Of a stretch of 64,000 bases of DNA, positions 1 to 10,568 are shown piece after piece. The notes under the pieces were generated by a model. That model was given only the letters and a program-made list of their open reading frames with translations. It did no database searches and had not been told where the DNA came from. Position numbers and translations under genes: made by a program. Position 1 is the stretch's first letter. Every line of letters begins with the position of its first letter. This stretch comes from Pegoplata infirma (Eukaryota > Arthropoda > Insecta > Diptera > Anthomyiidae): the NCBI GenBank assembly GCA_963921195.1, contig OY992540.1:9971266-10035265 (forward strand), written 5' to 3'.

Positions 1-330
1 TAAAAATTTCAAATTTGATGTGTTTGTTTTTGTTTTTTTTTTACGTCTTGCGCTACGCATTTGATTCTGGTTCGACCCTTAAATATGTTTGAAATAATAA
101 ATCTGTAAATTTGTTAGGATAAGTTTTCGAGATGTGTATTAACTTTAAACATAGTTTAACTCGGTTTAAAATTGAAAAAAGACTGCAATTGAAATGTATG
201 TCATTTTGTTTAATAGAATTAAAGATTACAATTTAGAACAAGAAGTAGTTTTTCAAGGAATTTTTAGAAATGACTAATATAATAACACAGCCCCCCAAAA
301 AAAGTTCTGACCCAGAAACCAATCCCACTT
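1..330. other. AT-rich non-coding sequence, nothing recognised
   Basis: A/T-rich sequence with poly-T runs and no convincing reading frame, repeat boundary or RNA. It leads into the repeat region that starts near 345. Confidence 0.5.
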
Positions 331-344
331 ATCTTTAACACTAA

Positions 345-1393
345 GTAAATTATGTAAGTTACTACATGTTAGATGTTTGTATATTTTGCAGTAGTTAGTT
401 GTTTTCAACTACAAAGTCAGTTGTTTTTGTATGAAAAATATCAAACAACAATTTCTGTTAGTTATTTTAAGTAGTTTTTTTGAATAACTAACAAAAAAGT
501 ACTGTGATGTAGTAACAGTTAAAAAAAATAAAATTAAATTTTCGTTTTTTTTATTTTTCACACTTTTTTTAAAAAAAAAACTGAAAAAATTTGGTCTTCA
601 ATTTTTTTGTTCTGAAAAATTTTTTGAAAAAAAAAATATATATTGATTATTTTATTTTTACTACATTTTAGTTGTTTTGACTACAAATGTAAGTAGTTTT
701 TACTACATAAGTCAGTTGTTTTTTTTTCAGTTAAAATAACTAACATTGTTAGTTGATTTAACCCATTTTGGACCAAGATTCAATTTTATTTTTCTTTTTT
801 GGAAAAAGGAACTTTTTTAGGTTAATTAGCACACGCAGATCTCAAAAATCTTGTCAAAAAAAATTTTCAATGTGCCGTTATCCCAGAAAAGCCTGCATTT
901 TAACTTTTTATGAAATTTTAATATTTGGATTTATTTGCTATTTTATTAATTTATTTCATTATTTTCAAAATAAATTGTTTTAAAATGATTCAAATTAGCG
1001 GAATTTGATAACAAGTTAAATCTAAAAAAATTTAAAATTTATGAAAAAATTTAAAAACCGAAAATCAAAAAATGCAAAATTTTAGTTTTTTCTTGAAACA
1101 ATTTCTGTGCTGATTTGCATTGCATGTCATAGACATATAAATTGTGGTGGTCAAGTGGGGATATTTTTTTTCAATTGCAGAAAGATGAGACTTAACATTC
1201 GTAACCATATTTACTCGAAATTCCACCTTTTTCGTACATAAATATTTTTTGAAAAATATGTTCTCTACTGTTCGAAAAATCGAACAGAGGATCAAAATGG
1301 GTTAACTGAAAAAGTAGTTGACCCCAAAACAACTTACAAAGCAGTTATTTTAACTGACATTTTCAGTTGATTTTACTAACATAATTTTTTGAG
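345..1393. repeat. Compound inverted-repeat element, probable DNA transposon remnant
   Basis: The outer parts carry many copies of a TTAGTTGTTTT / AAAACAACT-type motif in opposite orientation (345-760 and about 1305-1393), and the ends look like imperfect inverted repeats (CACTAAGTAAATTATGT at the left, ACATAATTTTTTGAGTG at the right). The middle (about 760-1305) is a different repeat, matched at 44375-44580 and 45355-45450, so a second element appears to sit inside the first. Small open frames here have no protein-like composition. The class is uncertain. Confidence 0.5.
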
Positions 1394-1937
1394 TGAAGTA
1401 TTTTGACCTCCTGAAATCGATTCCGCCATCAAAATTTAATTCTATCGTTGGGTTTTCTTGTAATCGTACAAGGAAAATCCACAAAATGAACCTACCTGAT
1501 TTCTTTGAAATTTGCACACAAGATAGAGAAAACAATCTAAGACCGACCTGTCTGAGCTTATTGACCTCAATTCAGTTTTTAAGGGTTAAACGGGGGTAAA
1601 ACATTGCCCAAATTTTGAATCTAAAAAATTTGCACTCCCAAAAATTTAAAATTCACATACCCATTAGGACCCGACGCCTAGGTCCCTAGAGGTAAGCCAT
1701 AGATTCAATGTTTCTTCTTGCTTAGTTTTCGCGGTAATGCCATTCTAGGGCCCAATAAAGTCTTGAGAATTATAGAAATAAAAAAACCATTACTCTGTGG
1801 GCTTTTGAGTATTTGGCAGACGAGTTCTAGAAAGCAAGCGCTACAAAATGCTTTTGGACTTTTTGTTGTGTCGGTAATATTTAAATTTTCGGAAATGCTA
1901 AATTTTTTTGGATTCAAAGTTAGGACGTAACTTCTAA

Positions 1938-2367
1938 CAAGGGAAGTCTCACTGGTGTCACCCTCTGATCTTCATGAAATTTGATTATGTTGTTAAGAAC
2001 GAAAATTAATTCGACACGTATTTTTTTAGCGGTCCAAACTCATTTTTAGGGGGGGGGGTCGATTTGTGTGGGGGGAAATTGACTTTTTAACAAAAATGTC
2101 CTAAAATTTTGGTATTTTACTCAATATGATGAAAAGTTGTGCATGTTTGGACACGTTCTTAGCACACGTAGATAGGTTTTCCAAAGACCTTTCATTTGGT
2201 ATGTAACATGACTAGGTTTCATTGCATAATATAGGAGATAAACGAAAAAAACTGAAAAATGACCTTGTCTTTCCCCCTCCTTTTTACCCCCCAAATATTT
2301 TTTCTGCTCTACAAATTAAAATCAATTCCATAAAGATCCGCGGGGTACACTAAGGAGACTTCCCTTG
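1938..2367. mobile_element. PIF/Harbinger-type MITE, 430 bp
   Basis: The termini are CAAGGGAAGTCTC at the left and GAGACTTCCCTTG at the right, a near-perfect inverted repeat. The element is flanked by TAA on both sides (1935-1937 and 2368-2370). A 3-bp TWA duplication is the hallmark of PIF/Harbinger insertions. There is no coding capacity, so it is non-autonomous. It interrupts the family C repeat and lies 40 bp from a second copy. Confidence 0.8.
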
Positions 2368-2407
2368 TAAGTACAAAAACTTCCTTTCTTTTGCGCTATC
2401 TGGCTTA

Positions 2408-2590
2408 CAAGTGAAGTCTCCCTGATGTCACCCTCCGATCTTCATGAAATTTGGATATGTTGTTAAAAACGAAAATTAATTGGACACGTATTTTTTTTAG
2501 AGACCCAAATTCATATTTTATTTTTTCTGCTCTACAAAATAAAACCAATTCCATAAAGATCCGCGGGTGACACTATGGAGACTTCCCTTG
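2408..2590. mobile_element. PIF/Harbinger-type MITE, 183 bp
   Basis: Shorter relative of the 1938-2367 element, with the same inverted ends (CAAGTGAAGTCTCC / GGAGACTTCCCTTG) and a TTA duplication on each side (2405-2407, 2591-2593). The uninterrupted target reads CTATCTGGCTTAGTTTTCGAG and is present at about 11370-11390, which is an empty site in the same window. The interior has an internal deletion relative to the 430-bp copy. Confidence 0.82.
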
Positions 2591-2636
2591 TTAGTTTTCG
2601 AGATATCGCTATTTTAATTGTTTACAAAAAAAATAA

Positions 2637-4541
2637 CACTGTACAACAATTTTAAATTTTTTTCAAAATTACGGGGTTCCGACGATTGATTCTGGTAGAT
2701 AAGAACGACAAAAATATACATTTTTCGGCGTTTTGAAAGATCACATCGGAATTTTATTTGTAGAGACGGTTAACGTTTCCCAGCTTTGGCCTGTCTCTGC
2801 GACATATCAGTATATAAAACTATGTTTTCTTTACATCTGTGGTGTAGGGTGTGTTCAGTAACTTTGTAGAAAATATTATAGCAAATATTTTTGTGGAACA
2901 TATTAACCCTCTAACTCCCTCACATAACGGTATTTTTTGGCTTTATTCTAACAAATCGTCAAAAACACCCCGAAAAAGGGGGAGGGCGGTTATGAAATGT
3001 TCTACCAAAATGTTGACCATAAAATTTTACTACATACATATGTCAAAGCATACCAAATCCCCAAAATTAACACAAACATCAAAAAAGAGTCAAATTCAAG
3101 ATTGTCCATTAAAAAAATTTAGAAAAAAAATTAACCCTTGAACTCGACTGGTTTTTTGTGTATTTGTTAAGTTTTGTGCTTTGGTGTGTTCCGACATATG
3201 TATTTGGTAAAATTTTATGACCAACATTTTCATTCCCGCCCTCCCACTCTTTTGGGATGTTTTTTACGATTTGTTGGAATTGAGCCAAAAAATACCGTTA
3301 TGAGGGGGAGTTAGAGGATTAACATGTTTTACAAAAATATTTGCCACAATATTTTCTACAAAGTTGCTAAACATACCCTACACCTCAGATGTAAGGAAAA
3401 CATTGTTTTATATACCGATATGCTGCAAGAACAGGCCACAGCTGGGAAACTTTAATTGCCTCTAAATTCAAATTCCGATGTGATCTTTCAAAACGCCGAT
3501 ATACGTATGTATTTTTTTTATTCTCCTCTACCAGAATCAATCCTTGAAACCGTTATTATACCCTCCACTCTAGTGATAGAGGGTATATATAAGTTTGTCA
3601 TTCCGTTTGTAACACATCGAAATATTGGTCTAGGACCCCATAAAGTATATATATTCATGATCCTCGATCGATTTTAAGTCGATCTAGCGATGTCCGTCCG
3701 TCTGTCTGTCCGTCCGTAGAAAACACGCTTACTTTTGAAAGACTTTACAGAGGCTACTGAAGTTTGGCATATACATATGTTGGTCATTTACCTGGTCAGG
3801 TTGGTATTGCAATCCAGCCAAATCGGTCCAGTGGTTCAAAAGTTATGAGCAAAAGAGTAAATTTCGGCAAGGGGTTTTCGCGAATTTACGAGATAAAAAA
3901 CACGATAACTTTCGAAAGACAATAATGAGACTGCTGAAGCGTGGCATGTATCTTTGGCGTTCCCCAGGTCTATTTTGTATTGAATTTCAGCTCAATCGGT
4001 CCAGTGGTTCAAAAGTTATAAGCAAAACCCTGAATTTCAGATTGGGTTCATCTTAAATGCCACGTGGTAAACAAGTTTTGAAGGCATTGGTGGTAACTTA
4101 GCAATGCTTTTCAAACTAGTTTAGTTTTAAAGCAATTCTTTTTAAACTTGTTTAGTTTTAAAAGCATTGGTAACTTAAAAATTACACTCGAAAAAAATTT
4201 TACACTCAAAAAAAATTTTACACTCAAAAAAAAATTTTGTTTTTTTTTTTACAAAACTGTCAATATTTTGTGTACATACGTACGTGAATTCACTCAGAAA
4301 TATTTTTATAGTAAAAAAAAACATTACACTCGAAAAAAGTTTTACACTCAAAAAAAAATTAGTAATTTTTCTTTTTTAAATAACAAAAAAGAGTTTTTTA
4401 CTCAAAATAAAATATTTCTAATCAAAATTGTTAATTTCTTCCAAGTTAAAATGTACTAAAAAGGCATTGTGGAGGGTATTCATAGATTCGGCAAAGTCGA
4501 ATTTAACTTTTCTACTTGGTTTTTTTTAGTGTTGTACTGTG
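2637..4541. mobile_element. Foldback element (family A, copy 1) containing a nested mini-me-like element
   Basis: The ends are CACTGTACAACA and TGTTGTACTGTG. Nearly the whole left arm (2660-3100) is repeated in inverted orientation at 3150-3550, for example CTGGTAGATAAGAACGAC against CTCCTCTACCAGAATC. Both arms carry a 'TTAACCCTCTAACTCCCTC' block. The right end is split from its arm by a younger insertion at 3557-4519, after which the family A end resumes. A second copy lies at 7469-9140. No transposase is seen. Confidence 0.75.
3557..4519 (+). mobile_element. mini-me-like element with (GTCY)n tract
   Basis: It begins TATACCCTCCACTCTAGTGA, then a (TA)-rich stretch, a conserved core (GATCGATTTTAAGTCGATC), a (GTCC/GTCT)n tract near 3690-3718, and ends at AAGTCGAATTTAACTTTTCT-ACTTG. 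A conserved core between TA and GTCY proto-microsatellites is the published description of dipteran mini-me elements. It is inserted into the right end of the family A foldback. The 3' half contains repeated TTTACACTCAAAAAAAA motifs. Confidence 0.72.
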
Positions 4542-5058
4542 TTTTTTATGTAAAATTTTGTTTAAAAATTTTGCCTTGAAGTATTTTATTTTGATAAAAA
4601 AATTTAGTTTTATTAACTTTTTAAAAAAAATTTAAGTATAACATTTTTTGAGTATAAATATTTTTTGGAGTAACAAAAATACTTTGTAAAATATTTTTGT
4701 GGATTTTTTAGCATGCGGAAGGAATCTGTAAAATATTAAAATTATTAAAAAATTTGGTTCTTGGAAATCAATGACAGGACATTCTAATATTTTTCTGAAA
4801 TTTTTTTGATAAAATTTTTAAAAAATTTAAATCGTAATTTTTTACTAAAGAATAGTAATTTTACTGATTTTTTTTTTACAAAAATACAAATTTACAAAAA
4901 TACATAACTATTTTAAAATTCAATTAAATATTTTCTATGTAGATTGCAATGCATATAAAAATACTTGTCAAATAGTTATCGACACATTTAGTGACATTTG
5001 ACCTACTTTAAAACAGCATAAAAAGGACATACCTTAACTAAATTTCAAACACAACACC
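4542..5058. other. Upstream region of the 5059 gene
   Basis: About 0.5 kb of A/T-rich non-coding DNA with no recognised repeat. The last 50 bases before the ATG contain the only promoter-like signal (see 5017-5026). Confidence 0.4.
5017..5026 (+). promoter_or_regulatory. Possible TATA-like box of the 5059 gene
   Basis: CATAAAAAGG lies 42 bp before the ATG at 5059. If used, transcription would start close to the ATG and leave a very short leader. In such A/T-rich DNA the match is weak evidence. Confidence 0.25.
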
Positions 5059-5256
5059 ATGAGACTTTTAAATTATCTCTTCATAACTAACATTTTACTA
5101 AATATTACAAATTCTTTAAATTATTGCCATGAGATATTAAATAATCAAAATATAAAACAAATAAATTGGTCATATTTAAAACAATGTCTGGTCTTAGTTA
5201 ACGGTGAAGATATGTCCAAGGATATAACCGAAAATATATGGCGTTTAATGAAAGTG
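5059..5256 (+). CDS. Exon 1 of the secreted-protein gene
   Basis: 66 codons, ending in phase 0 at GTG|GTAAGT. It holds the start ATG and the signal peptide (about residues 1-19). Reading past the donor gives a stop within 10 codons, which supports the splice. The next intron is 56 bp (5257-5312) with acceptor CCCCACAAAAG. Confidence 0.8.
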
Positions 5257-8200
5257 GTAAGTAAATTAAAGAAAGATAGATAAATTTAATTTCCATTTTC
5301 CCCCCACAAAAGGCCTTTGAAACAATTGACAATATACCACCGGACTGCTATAAATATATGGGTTATTCTCTAACGGTTATACCCGAAGATGAACTGCGTA
5401 ATATTAGCATGGAAAATATTGATGTTATAGAAGCATTCGGCGATATACGTTCTACAGATAGTTTTCAACATCAAGATGGTTTTAAGCCAGAACAATTAAA
5501 TATTATTGCAGAAAAAGTGCGAACTGAATGGTTGGGAAAAAATCCACATACTTATTCTGAATATGATTTAAAAGCTATGGGTGAAATTTTATGTTATCTT
5601 AATGTAACGGATATTGAAAATATACATGCTGATGCATTTAAGTAAGTATTTTAGCAGGATAAATGTACTCGCAACAGAAATGTTTTCTCTGGCAAAGTAC
5701 AAAAATATACTTTTTTTTTAACAACAAACAATACACTCAAAGAAAAACTTCTTCATATTTAGGAAAAGTTAAATCAATATGATTAAATGTTACATCAATT
5801 TCTATGATGAAGCGGTGTCATCAGTAACAAGAATTATGTTTTTTTTTTTTAATTTAAGTGGGAAATGGATACAAATTTTTTTAACCATATAAATTTTAGT
5901 TTTTAATTTTTTATTGGATTTTTTAATGTCACAGAAAGTTATTTTCGCAAAGGGGACCTAAAAAAAATATATTTTTGATTTTGCATTATTAATACCAAAC
6001 AAATAAAATGTTGAATTGAATACCCTTTACAATCCCTAAAGCATTTGAGTACCTTTTAACGCAAAACATTTTTTTTTTAATTTGAATTTTTATTTTCTTT
6101 AAAAAACGTTTTTTAGTCATTTAAAAAAAAATGTTGAGTGTAAATTTTTTCTGAGTGTTTTTTTTATTTTGGGTGTATAATTTTTTTGAGTGTAAAATAT
6201 TTTTTAGTATAAATTTCTTTTTTGAGCGTCAAAAACACTATGAAAACTAATTTTGTGGCTTACCGATGTCTTTTTTCCCCAATTTTTTTTTTCCTTGTAC
6301 AAACCAAAATTTTTTTAGATATTTAAATTTTTTGTTTAATTATTATTTTACTTGATTGTCTTATCTTATTTCATTTTGGTGGGATAAACCCTTCCGCTTC
6401 AAAATTGTCTTCAAAAAAAAATTTAGTTTTTGCACAAGAAACTTTAACCCCCCCAGGGGCACGAGTAAAAATTATCCGATTTGACTAAAAATTTAAACAT
6501 AGAGGCCCGTACCATAGAAAAATAAAAAGTCTATTTTAACAAAAGTTTTATTTTAATTTTCAAATTTTCTATACATTTTTTGAAAGTCGATTTTAAAAAC
6601 AAGAAAAATTTGTATGGAAATAAAATTAAAAGCTCATTTTAAATTTATTTTATTTTCTTCTGGTAAGGCTGAGAGTTTTTAGAAATTTTTTGTAATAAAA
6701 CATCAATTTTGAAAAAAGGGTAAAAACACATCTTTTTGCTGTTCTTTTATACATTTCAGAACACCATAAAGATGTCACAGATAGGAATAATATTTTTTGT
6801 GGATATGTATCAATAAAAACATAATCTCAACTAAAATCATTTCAAGTCAAAACTAAAAAAAAAAAAAATTTGAACTCAATTTTAAAGTGGAAGGGTTTAT
6901 CCAACCAAAATGAAACTTTTAGTCGTTAATAAGCATATCAAGTAAAATAATTAAACAAACAAAAATTTGGTTTGTATGACAAAAATTTTTATTTTTTTTC
7001 CAAAACTTGAACTCTCCAAAGGCACGGGTTAATTTTTTCCGATTTGGCTAAAAAATATAGGCCCGTACCAAAGAAAAATAAAAAGTCTATTTAACAAAAG
7101 CTTTATTTTAAATTTAAAATTTTCTATGCATTTTTTGAAAGTCGATTTTAAAAACAAAAACAATGGCCCTTACCACAAGAAAACAAAAAGTATTTTTTAA
7201 CAAAAGTTTTATTTTAAATTTCAAATTTTCAATACATTTTTTGAAAGTCGATTTTAAAAACAAAAACAATTTGTATGGAAATAAAATTAAAAGCTGATTT
7301 TAAATATATTTTATTTTTCTATGGTAAGGCTGAATTTGTATGGAAATAGGATTAAAACTCGGTTTTTTTATTTTATTTTTCTGTGGTAAGGCTGATAGAG
7401 TTTTTAGACCAAAACGAACCATAATTTGCCCGGCGATCGACGAAAAAAAAGTCATAATTGTGCCACCCTACTGTACAACAATTTCAAACTTTTTCCAAAA
7501 TGATTGATTCTGGTAGAGGAGACAAAAAAAAATATACGTGTGTCGATTAAAGTTTCCCAGCTTAGCCTGTTCTTGCAGCATATCGGTATGTTCAGCAACT
7601 TTGTAGAAAATATTATGACAAATATTTTTGTGGAACACATTAACCCTCCAACTCCCTCTCATAACGGTATTTTTTGGATCTATTCTAACAAATCGTAAAA
7701 ACACCCTGTTAAAAGGGGAGGGCGGGATGAAATGTTCTACAAAAATGTTGGACATAAAATTTTACTATATACGTCAGAACACACCAAAGAAATTTACACA
7801 AACACCAAAAAACAGTCAAACTCATGATTGTCTACTAAAAAAATTAACCCTTAGTTGGTAATATTGAATTTTACTGGTTTTTGGTGTTTGTGTGAAGTTT
7901 TTTGCTTTGGTGTGTTCGGAAATGTATAGTAAAATTTTATGGTCAACATTTTTGTAGAACATTTCATTCCCGCCCTCTACCTTTTTAGGGGTGTTTTATA
8001 CGATTTGTTAGAATAGGGCCACAAAATTACCGTTATGTAGAGGAGTTAGAGGGTTAATATGTTCAACAAAAATACTTGCCATAATATTTTCTAGTGTCCG
8101 ACCGAATACACCTTTTTTGGCCGTAGCCGAATATTCGGCCACATTTTTACTATTCGGCCGAAACCGAAGCCGAATATTAAAAAAAAAAAATATTTATGCC

Positions 8201-9935
8201 GTAAAAACAAGGAAAAAAGTTAAACTCGACTTGTCGGAATACACAAATGTTTTAAAATGTTGTCTAGAACGATTTACTTTGAGCCAAAAACTTTGTTGAG
8301 GCATTTTTGTAAATGAAATTTTTTTTGAGTGTAATTTTTTTCGATCGAAAAATTTTTTGAGTGTAAAATCTAGTTTAAGCTTCAAAAACACTTAATAAAA
8401 TGTTTTTGTGGCTTACTAATGTTATTCAAAGTGTGTTTAGTGTGTTTTTCAACAAGTGAGTACAAAATTTATACAATTATTCGGTATTTGGCCATATTCG
8501 GCCAAAAATATGGCCGGATATGGCCAATTAAAATAAATTACAAAAAATTAACCCTTAATGGGCAACCTTTGAATTTGACTGGTTTTTGGTGATTGTGTTA
8601 GGATTTGGGCTTTGGTGTCTTCTGACATATAAAATAAAATTTTATGCCCAACATTTTTGTAGAACATTTCATTACCGCCCTCCTCCATTTTCGGGGTGTT
8701 TTAACGATTTGTTAGAATAGGGCAACAAAATATCTTTATGAGGGGGAGTTAAGAGGGGTAATATGTTTCACAAAAGGTATTTGCATTAATTCTTTGATGT
8801 AAAGAAAACATTAGTGGTATTCAGAGTCTTACTTGCCAGTCCTGACACTGGTGGTAAAAGAGCACTTTTTAAAATTACCTTTCAAAATACATGTATTTTT
8901 TGAAAGAAATACTCTTGCTACATTGCCAGGGCTGGCAGCAAGACTCTGAATACCTCTATTGTTTTATATACCAAAATGCTGGAATAACAGGACACAGCTG
9001 GGAAACTTTTACCGTCTCTAAAATAAAATTCTATTGTAGGTTTTCAAAACGCTGACATACGTATGTATATATTTTTTTTTTGTCTCCTCTACCAGAATCA
9101 ATCGTCGGAACCCCAAAAATTATTTTAGTGTTGTACTGTGTCATTAATCGGTAAAATTATTATTCCGATAAATTGCATTTCTTAGGGCCCGAACCAAACC
9201 AAGACTGTTTGAAAGTACTTGTGTGTAGTAGTAAAACCCCCAATGGGTTTTGCTCTGTAACGTCTCAATATTTTTTTTTATAGCCCACTGATTTTTTTAT
9301 TTTTTTAATGGCGTTTTTAAAAAACGAAAAAAATAATGTAAATGTTCTTTTGAGCTTGAAATAGAGTTTGGATATATATTAAGACGTTACAGAGCAAACC
9401 CCTTAAGGGTTTTCACTACTACATACAAGTACTTTCAAACTGTCTTGGTTTGGTTGAGGCCCTAAATGGGCTGTTGCACTGTGTTATTTGCTCTATTAAG
9501 TTAATAGTATTAACCGATTTTTTAATCAGTTTAATTTAATACCCTAATAGGGAAGCTGCCGAATGGATTGGTTTAATTGAAAAATGCCCTCCAGATCGTT
9601 TGCAAGCATTAGCAAATTTAGCAAAAAGACCAGAAGCATTTGGAGAACCGCAAAAATGGTCTAAATTAGAGGTTTGTTAATATATTCAAAACAAAATTTC
9701 AATTTAGCTGACTCCTTTTTTTTAATAGTTCTAAATTTTTTTGTTTTAGGTCAGTATAATTGGTAACATTTTAAATGGTCTGCCGGCTACGGAAATCAAT
9801 ACTATAGCTAAAGATAAATTAATATTGAATCATTTTTATAAAACTTCTAAATCAACAACACAGCAGCAAGCTACCAATAAAACCCGCAGTCATAACACCT
9901 CTTTAACAAATTTAACACAACTGCAACAAAACTGA
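5059..9935 (+). CDS. Secreted protein of unrecognised family, 277 aa, four exons
   Basis: Spliced gene with exons 5059-5256, 5313-5641, 9551-9671 and 9750-9935 (834 nt with stop TGA at 9933-9935). All junctions are GT...AG with good consensus (GTAAGT donors at the first two introns) and the frame is kept throughout. The product starts with a hydrophobic segment (residues 1-19) typical of a signal peptide and has cysteines at about 23, 43, 78, 160 and 188. The middle and end look alpha-helical, with regularly spaced Leu/Ile, for example the stretch around WIGLIEKCPPDRLQALANLA. The tail (last ~35 residues) is polar, rich in Thr, Gln and Asn. There is no transmembrane segment after the signal, so it is probably secreted. 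The helical pattern loosely recalls mesothelin/stereocilin-type repeats, but I do not assign that. The second intron (5642-9550) is loaded with transposons. Confidence 0.8.
5313..5641 (+). CDS. Exon 2 of the secreted-protein gene
   Basis: 329 nt encoding residues 67-175 and two bases of codon 176. It continues in frame upstream of the first ATG in this stretch (5358), beginning AFETIDNIPPDC. The donor is AA|GTAAGT. Confidence 0.8.
6270..7010. repeat. Inverted-repeat element with GGATAAACCCTTCC arms
   Basis: TTTCATTTTGGTGGGATAAA (about 6370) is matched in reverse near 6889-6918 (GGAAGGGTTTATCC then AACCAAAATGAAA). The mirrored similarity extends outward: TACTTGATTG and TTTGTTTAATTATT at the left against AATAATTAAACAAAC and ATCAAGTAAAA at the right. 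It looks like an old foldback element of about 0.7 kb. Confidence 0.6.
6505..7400. repeat. Dispersed ~170-bp units with GGCCCGTACCA and TGGTAAGGCT ends
   Basis: Units starting GGCCCGTACCATAGAAAAAT and ending in ATTTTATTTTTCTATGGTAAGG-type sequence occur at about 6505-6680 and 7060-7400, with an extra partial unit near 7155. Each unit has imperfect inverted ends, consistent with small hairpin MITEs inserted repeatedly and overlapping the inverted-repeat element at 6270-7010. Confidence 0.5.
8094..8526. mobile_element. Element built of TTCGGCC motifs
   Basis: The left part (8094-8180) is made of CCGAATATTCGGCC-type motifs and the right part (8478-8526) repeats them (ATTCGGCCAAAAATATGGCC). The centre is A/T-rich with TTTTTTGAGTGTAA motifs. 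It interrupts the family A foldback. The ends are not resolved and no clear target duplication is visible. Confidence 0.5.
8813..8957. mobile_element. 145-bp hairpin MITE with ATT target duplication
   Basis: The left end AGTGGTATTCAGAGTCTTA and the right end AAGACTCTGAATACC form a long hairpin, continuing through CTTGCCAG / CTGGCAGC. ATT flanks both sides (8810-8812, 8958-8960). The uninterrupted target is seen in the sister foldback arm at about 3395 (AAAACATTGTTTTATATACC), so the insertion is directly supported. Confidence 0.72.
9185..9462. mobile_element. 278-bp palindromic MITE with TA ends
   Basis: GGGCCCGAACCAAACCAAGA at the left is matched in reverse by TCTTGGTTTGGTTGAGGCCC at the right, and the inverted similarity runs about 90 bp inward (ACGTCTCAATA / AAGACGTTACAGAGC). 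TA borders both ends, compatible with a Tc1/mariner-type target. It lies just upstream of exon 3 of the secreted-protein gene. Confidence 0.75.
9551..9671 (+). CDS. Exon 3 of the secreted-protein gene
   Basis: 121 nt, preceded by TACCCTAATAG. The first G completes the Lys codon left open by exon 2, then the frame reads EAAEWIGLIEKCPPDRLQAL and on to the donor GAG|GTTTGT. The donor is weaker than the others but keeps the frame. Confidence 0.75.
9750..9935 (+). CDS. Exon 4 of the secreted-protein gene (C-terminus)
   Basis: 186 nt after the acceptor TTTGTTTTAG. It encodes VSIIGNILNGLPATEINTIA, then a polar Thr/Gln/Asn-rich tail and the stop TGA at 9933. The preceding intron is 78 bp (9672-9749). 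Confidence 0.75.
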   Translation, partial: VSIIGNILNGLPATEINTIAKDKLILNHFYKTSKSTTQQQATNKTRSHNTSLTNLTQLQQN

Positions 9936-10438
9936 ATTATTAAAAAAACACCGGAATATTGAGATTTTATCATAAATATTTTATTATTAATTTTATAGTA
10001 AAAATATTAAAAAATTTTACAAAATGAAAAAGAAAAACTATTTTAATATATAATTTAGACAAATTTACAAAACTTCATTTTAAAAAATAACATAATCAAA
10101 TACTTAATTTAACATCAAGTGTTTGAAATATAGTTTTTATAGATTTAAATTAAACAGAATACCATAACCATTTTGTATAAAAAGATTTTACATATTTTTG
10201 AAAAGAATTAAATTCAATTTAAAATATAACAGAAAATAAAATTTAAAAGGCCACAATAAAAAAAAAACTGTAATTGCTCGTTAGAAGAGTTAGAAGAAGC
10301 AGCAATTAATTTGATTAATATTTTTTTTTAATTTTTTTAATGTAGCTTATAAAAACATCAATAACACTTAAATGAAAAAAAAAAGAATAAAATAAAAATA
10401 AAATTTATATATTATTATAAATAAGAAATTTATCAAGT
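9936..10438. other. Tail-to-tail intergenic region with candidate poly(A) signals
   Basis: These 503 bp separate the stop codons of the two convergent genes. On the + strand AATAAA occurs at about 10235 and 10255. On the - strand an AATAAAA (plus-strand TTTTATT near 9978) lies about 450 bp past the phospholipase stop. If these are used, the 3' untranslated regions would overlap. No other feature is seen. Confidence 0.4.
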
Positions 10439-10568
10439 CTATAATAAACTATTACGTGAACTTGGACGTTCAATTGTCATCGTTTGTTGAGGTACTTGGC
10501 TATCAGGACTAATGCCAAGACCAGAATATATTTCTTTCATTACAAATAATATTGTATCCTCAGAATCC
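10439..10568 (-). CDS. PAPLA1: PAPLA1 last coding exon (end of DDHD domain)
   Basis: The acceptor CTTTTTTAG is followed by one base completing Trp, then [20 protein letters not shown] and a short polar tail ending SRNSLL and TAG at 10441-10439. It completes the SHxxYWxSxDT motif at the end of the DDHD domain. It has no in-frame ATG of its own near the start. Confidence 0.85.

Larger units (their letters stand above)
1600..2632. repeat. Dispersed repeat (family C) interrupted by two MITEs
   Basis: Sequence around 1660-1937, 2368-2407 and 2591-2632 matches copies at about 11165-11405, 39410-39850 and 53555-54020. They share 'GGACTTTTTGTTG', 'TTAGGACC', and 'CTATCTGGCTTAGTTTTCGAG' in split form. 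Here the copy is broken by two short elements with exact target duplications (1938-2367, 2408-2590). At 39-40 kb and 53-54 kb the same family lies inside CACTC-ended elements, so it is probably the internal part of a non-autonomous DNA transposon. Confidence 0.65.
7469..9140. mobile_element. Foldback element (family A, copy 2)
   Basis: It begins at a CTGTACAACA end and finishes TGTTGTACTGTG, as in the 2637-4541 copy. The left arm (7490-8090) and the right part (8560-9120) share the CCAGAATCAATC, TTTCCCAGCT and TTAACCCTC blocks in inverted orientation. It is interrupted by an ATTCGGCC-rich element (8094-8526) and a 145-bp hairpin MITE (8813-8957). Confidence 0.72.
5642..9550 (+). other. Intron 2 of the secreted-protein gene, 3.9 kb, transposon-filled
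   Basis: The intron runs from GTAAGT at 5642 to CTAATAG at 9550. It contains an inverted-repeat region (6270-7430), a family A foldback (7469-9140) with two nested elements, and a palindromic MITE (9185-9462). About 5650-6270 is plain A/T-rich sequence with TTTTGAGTGTAAA-type repeats. Confidence 0.7.
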
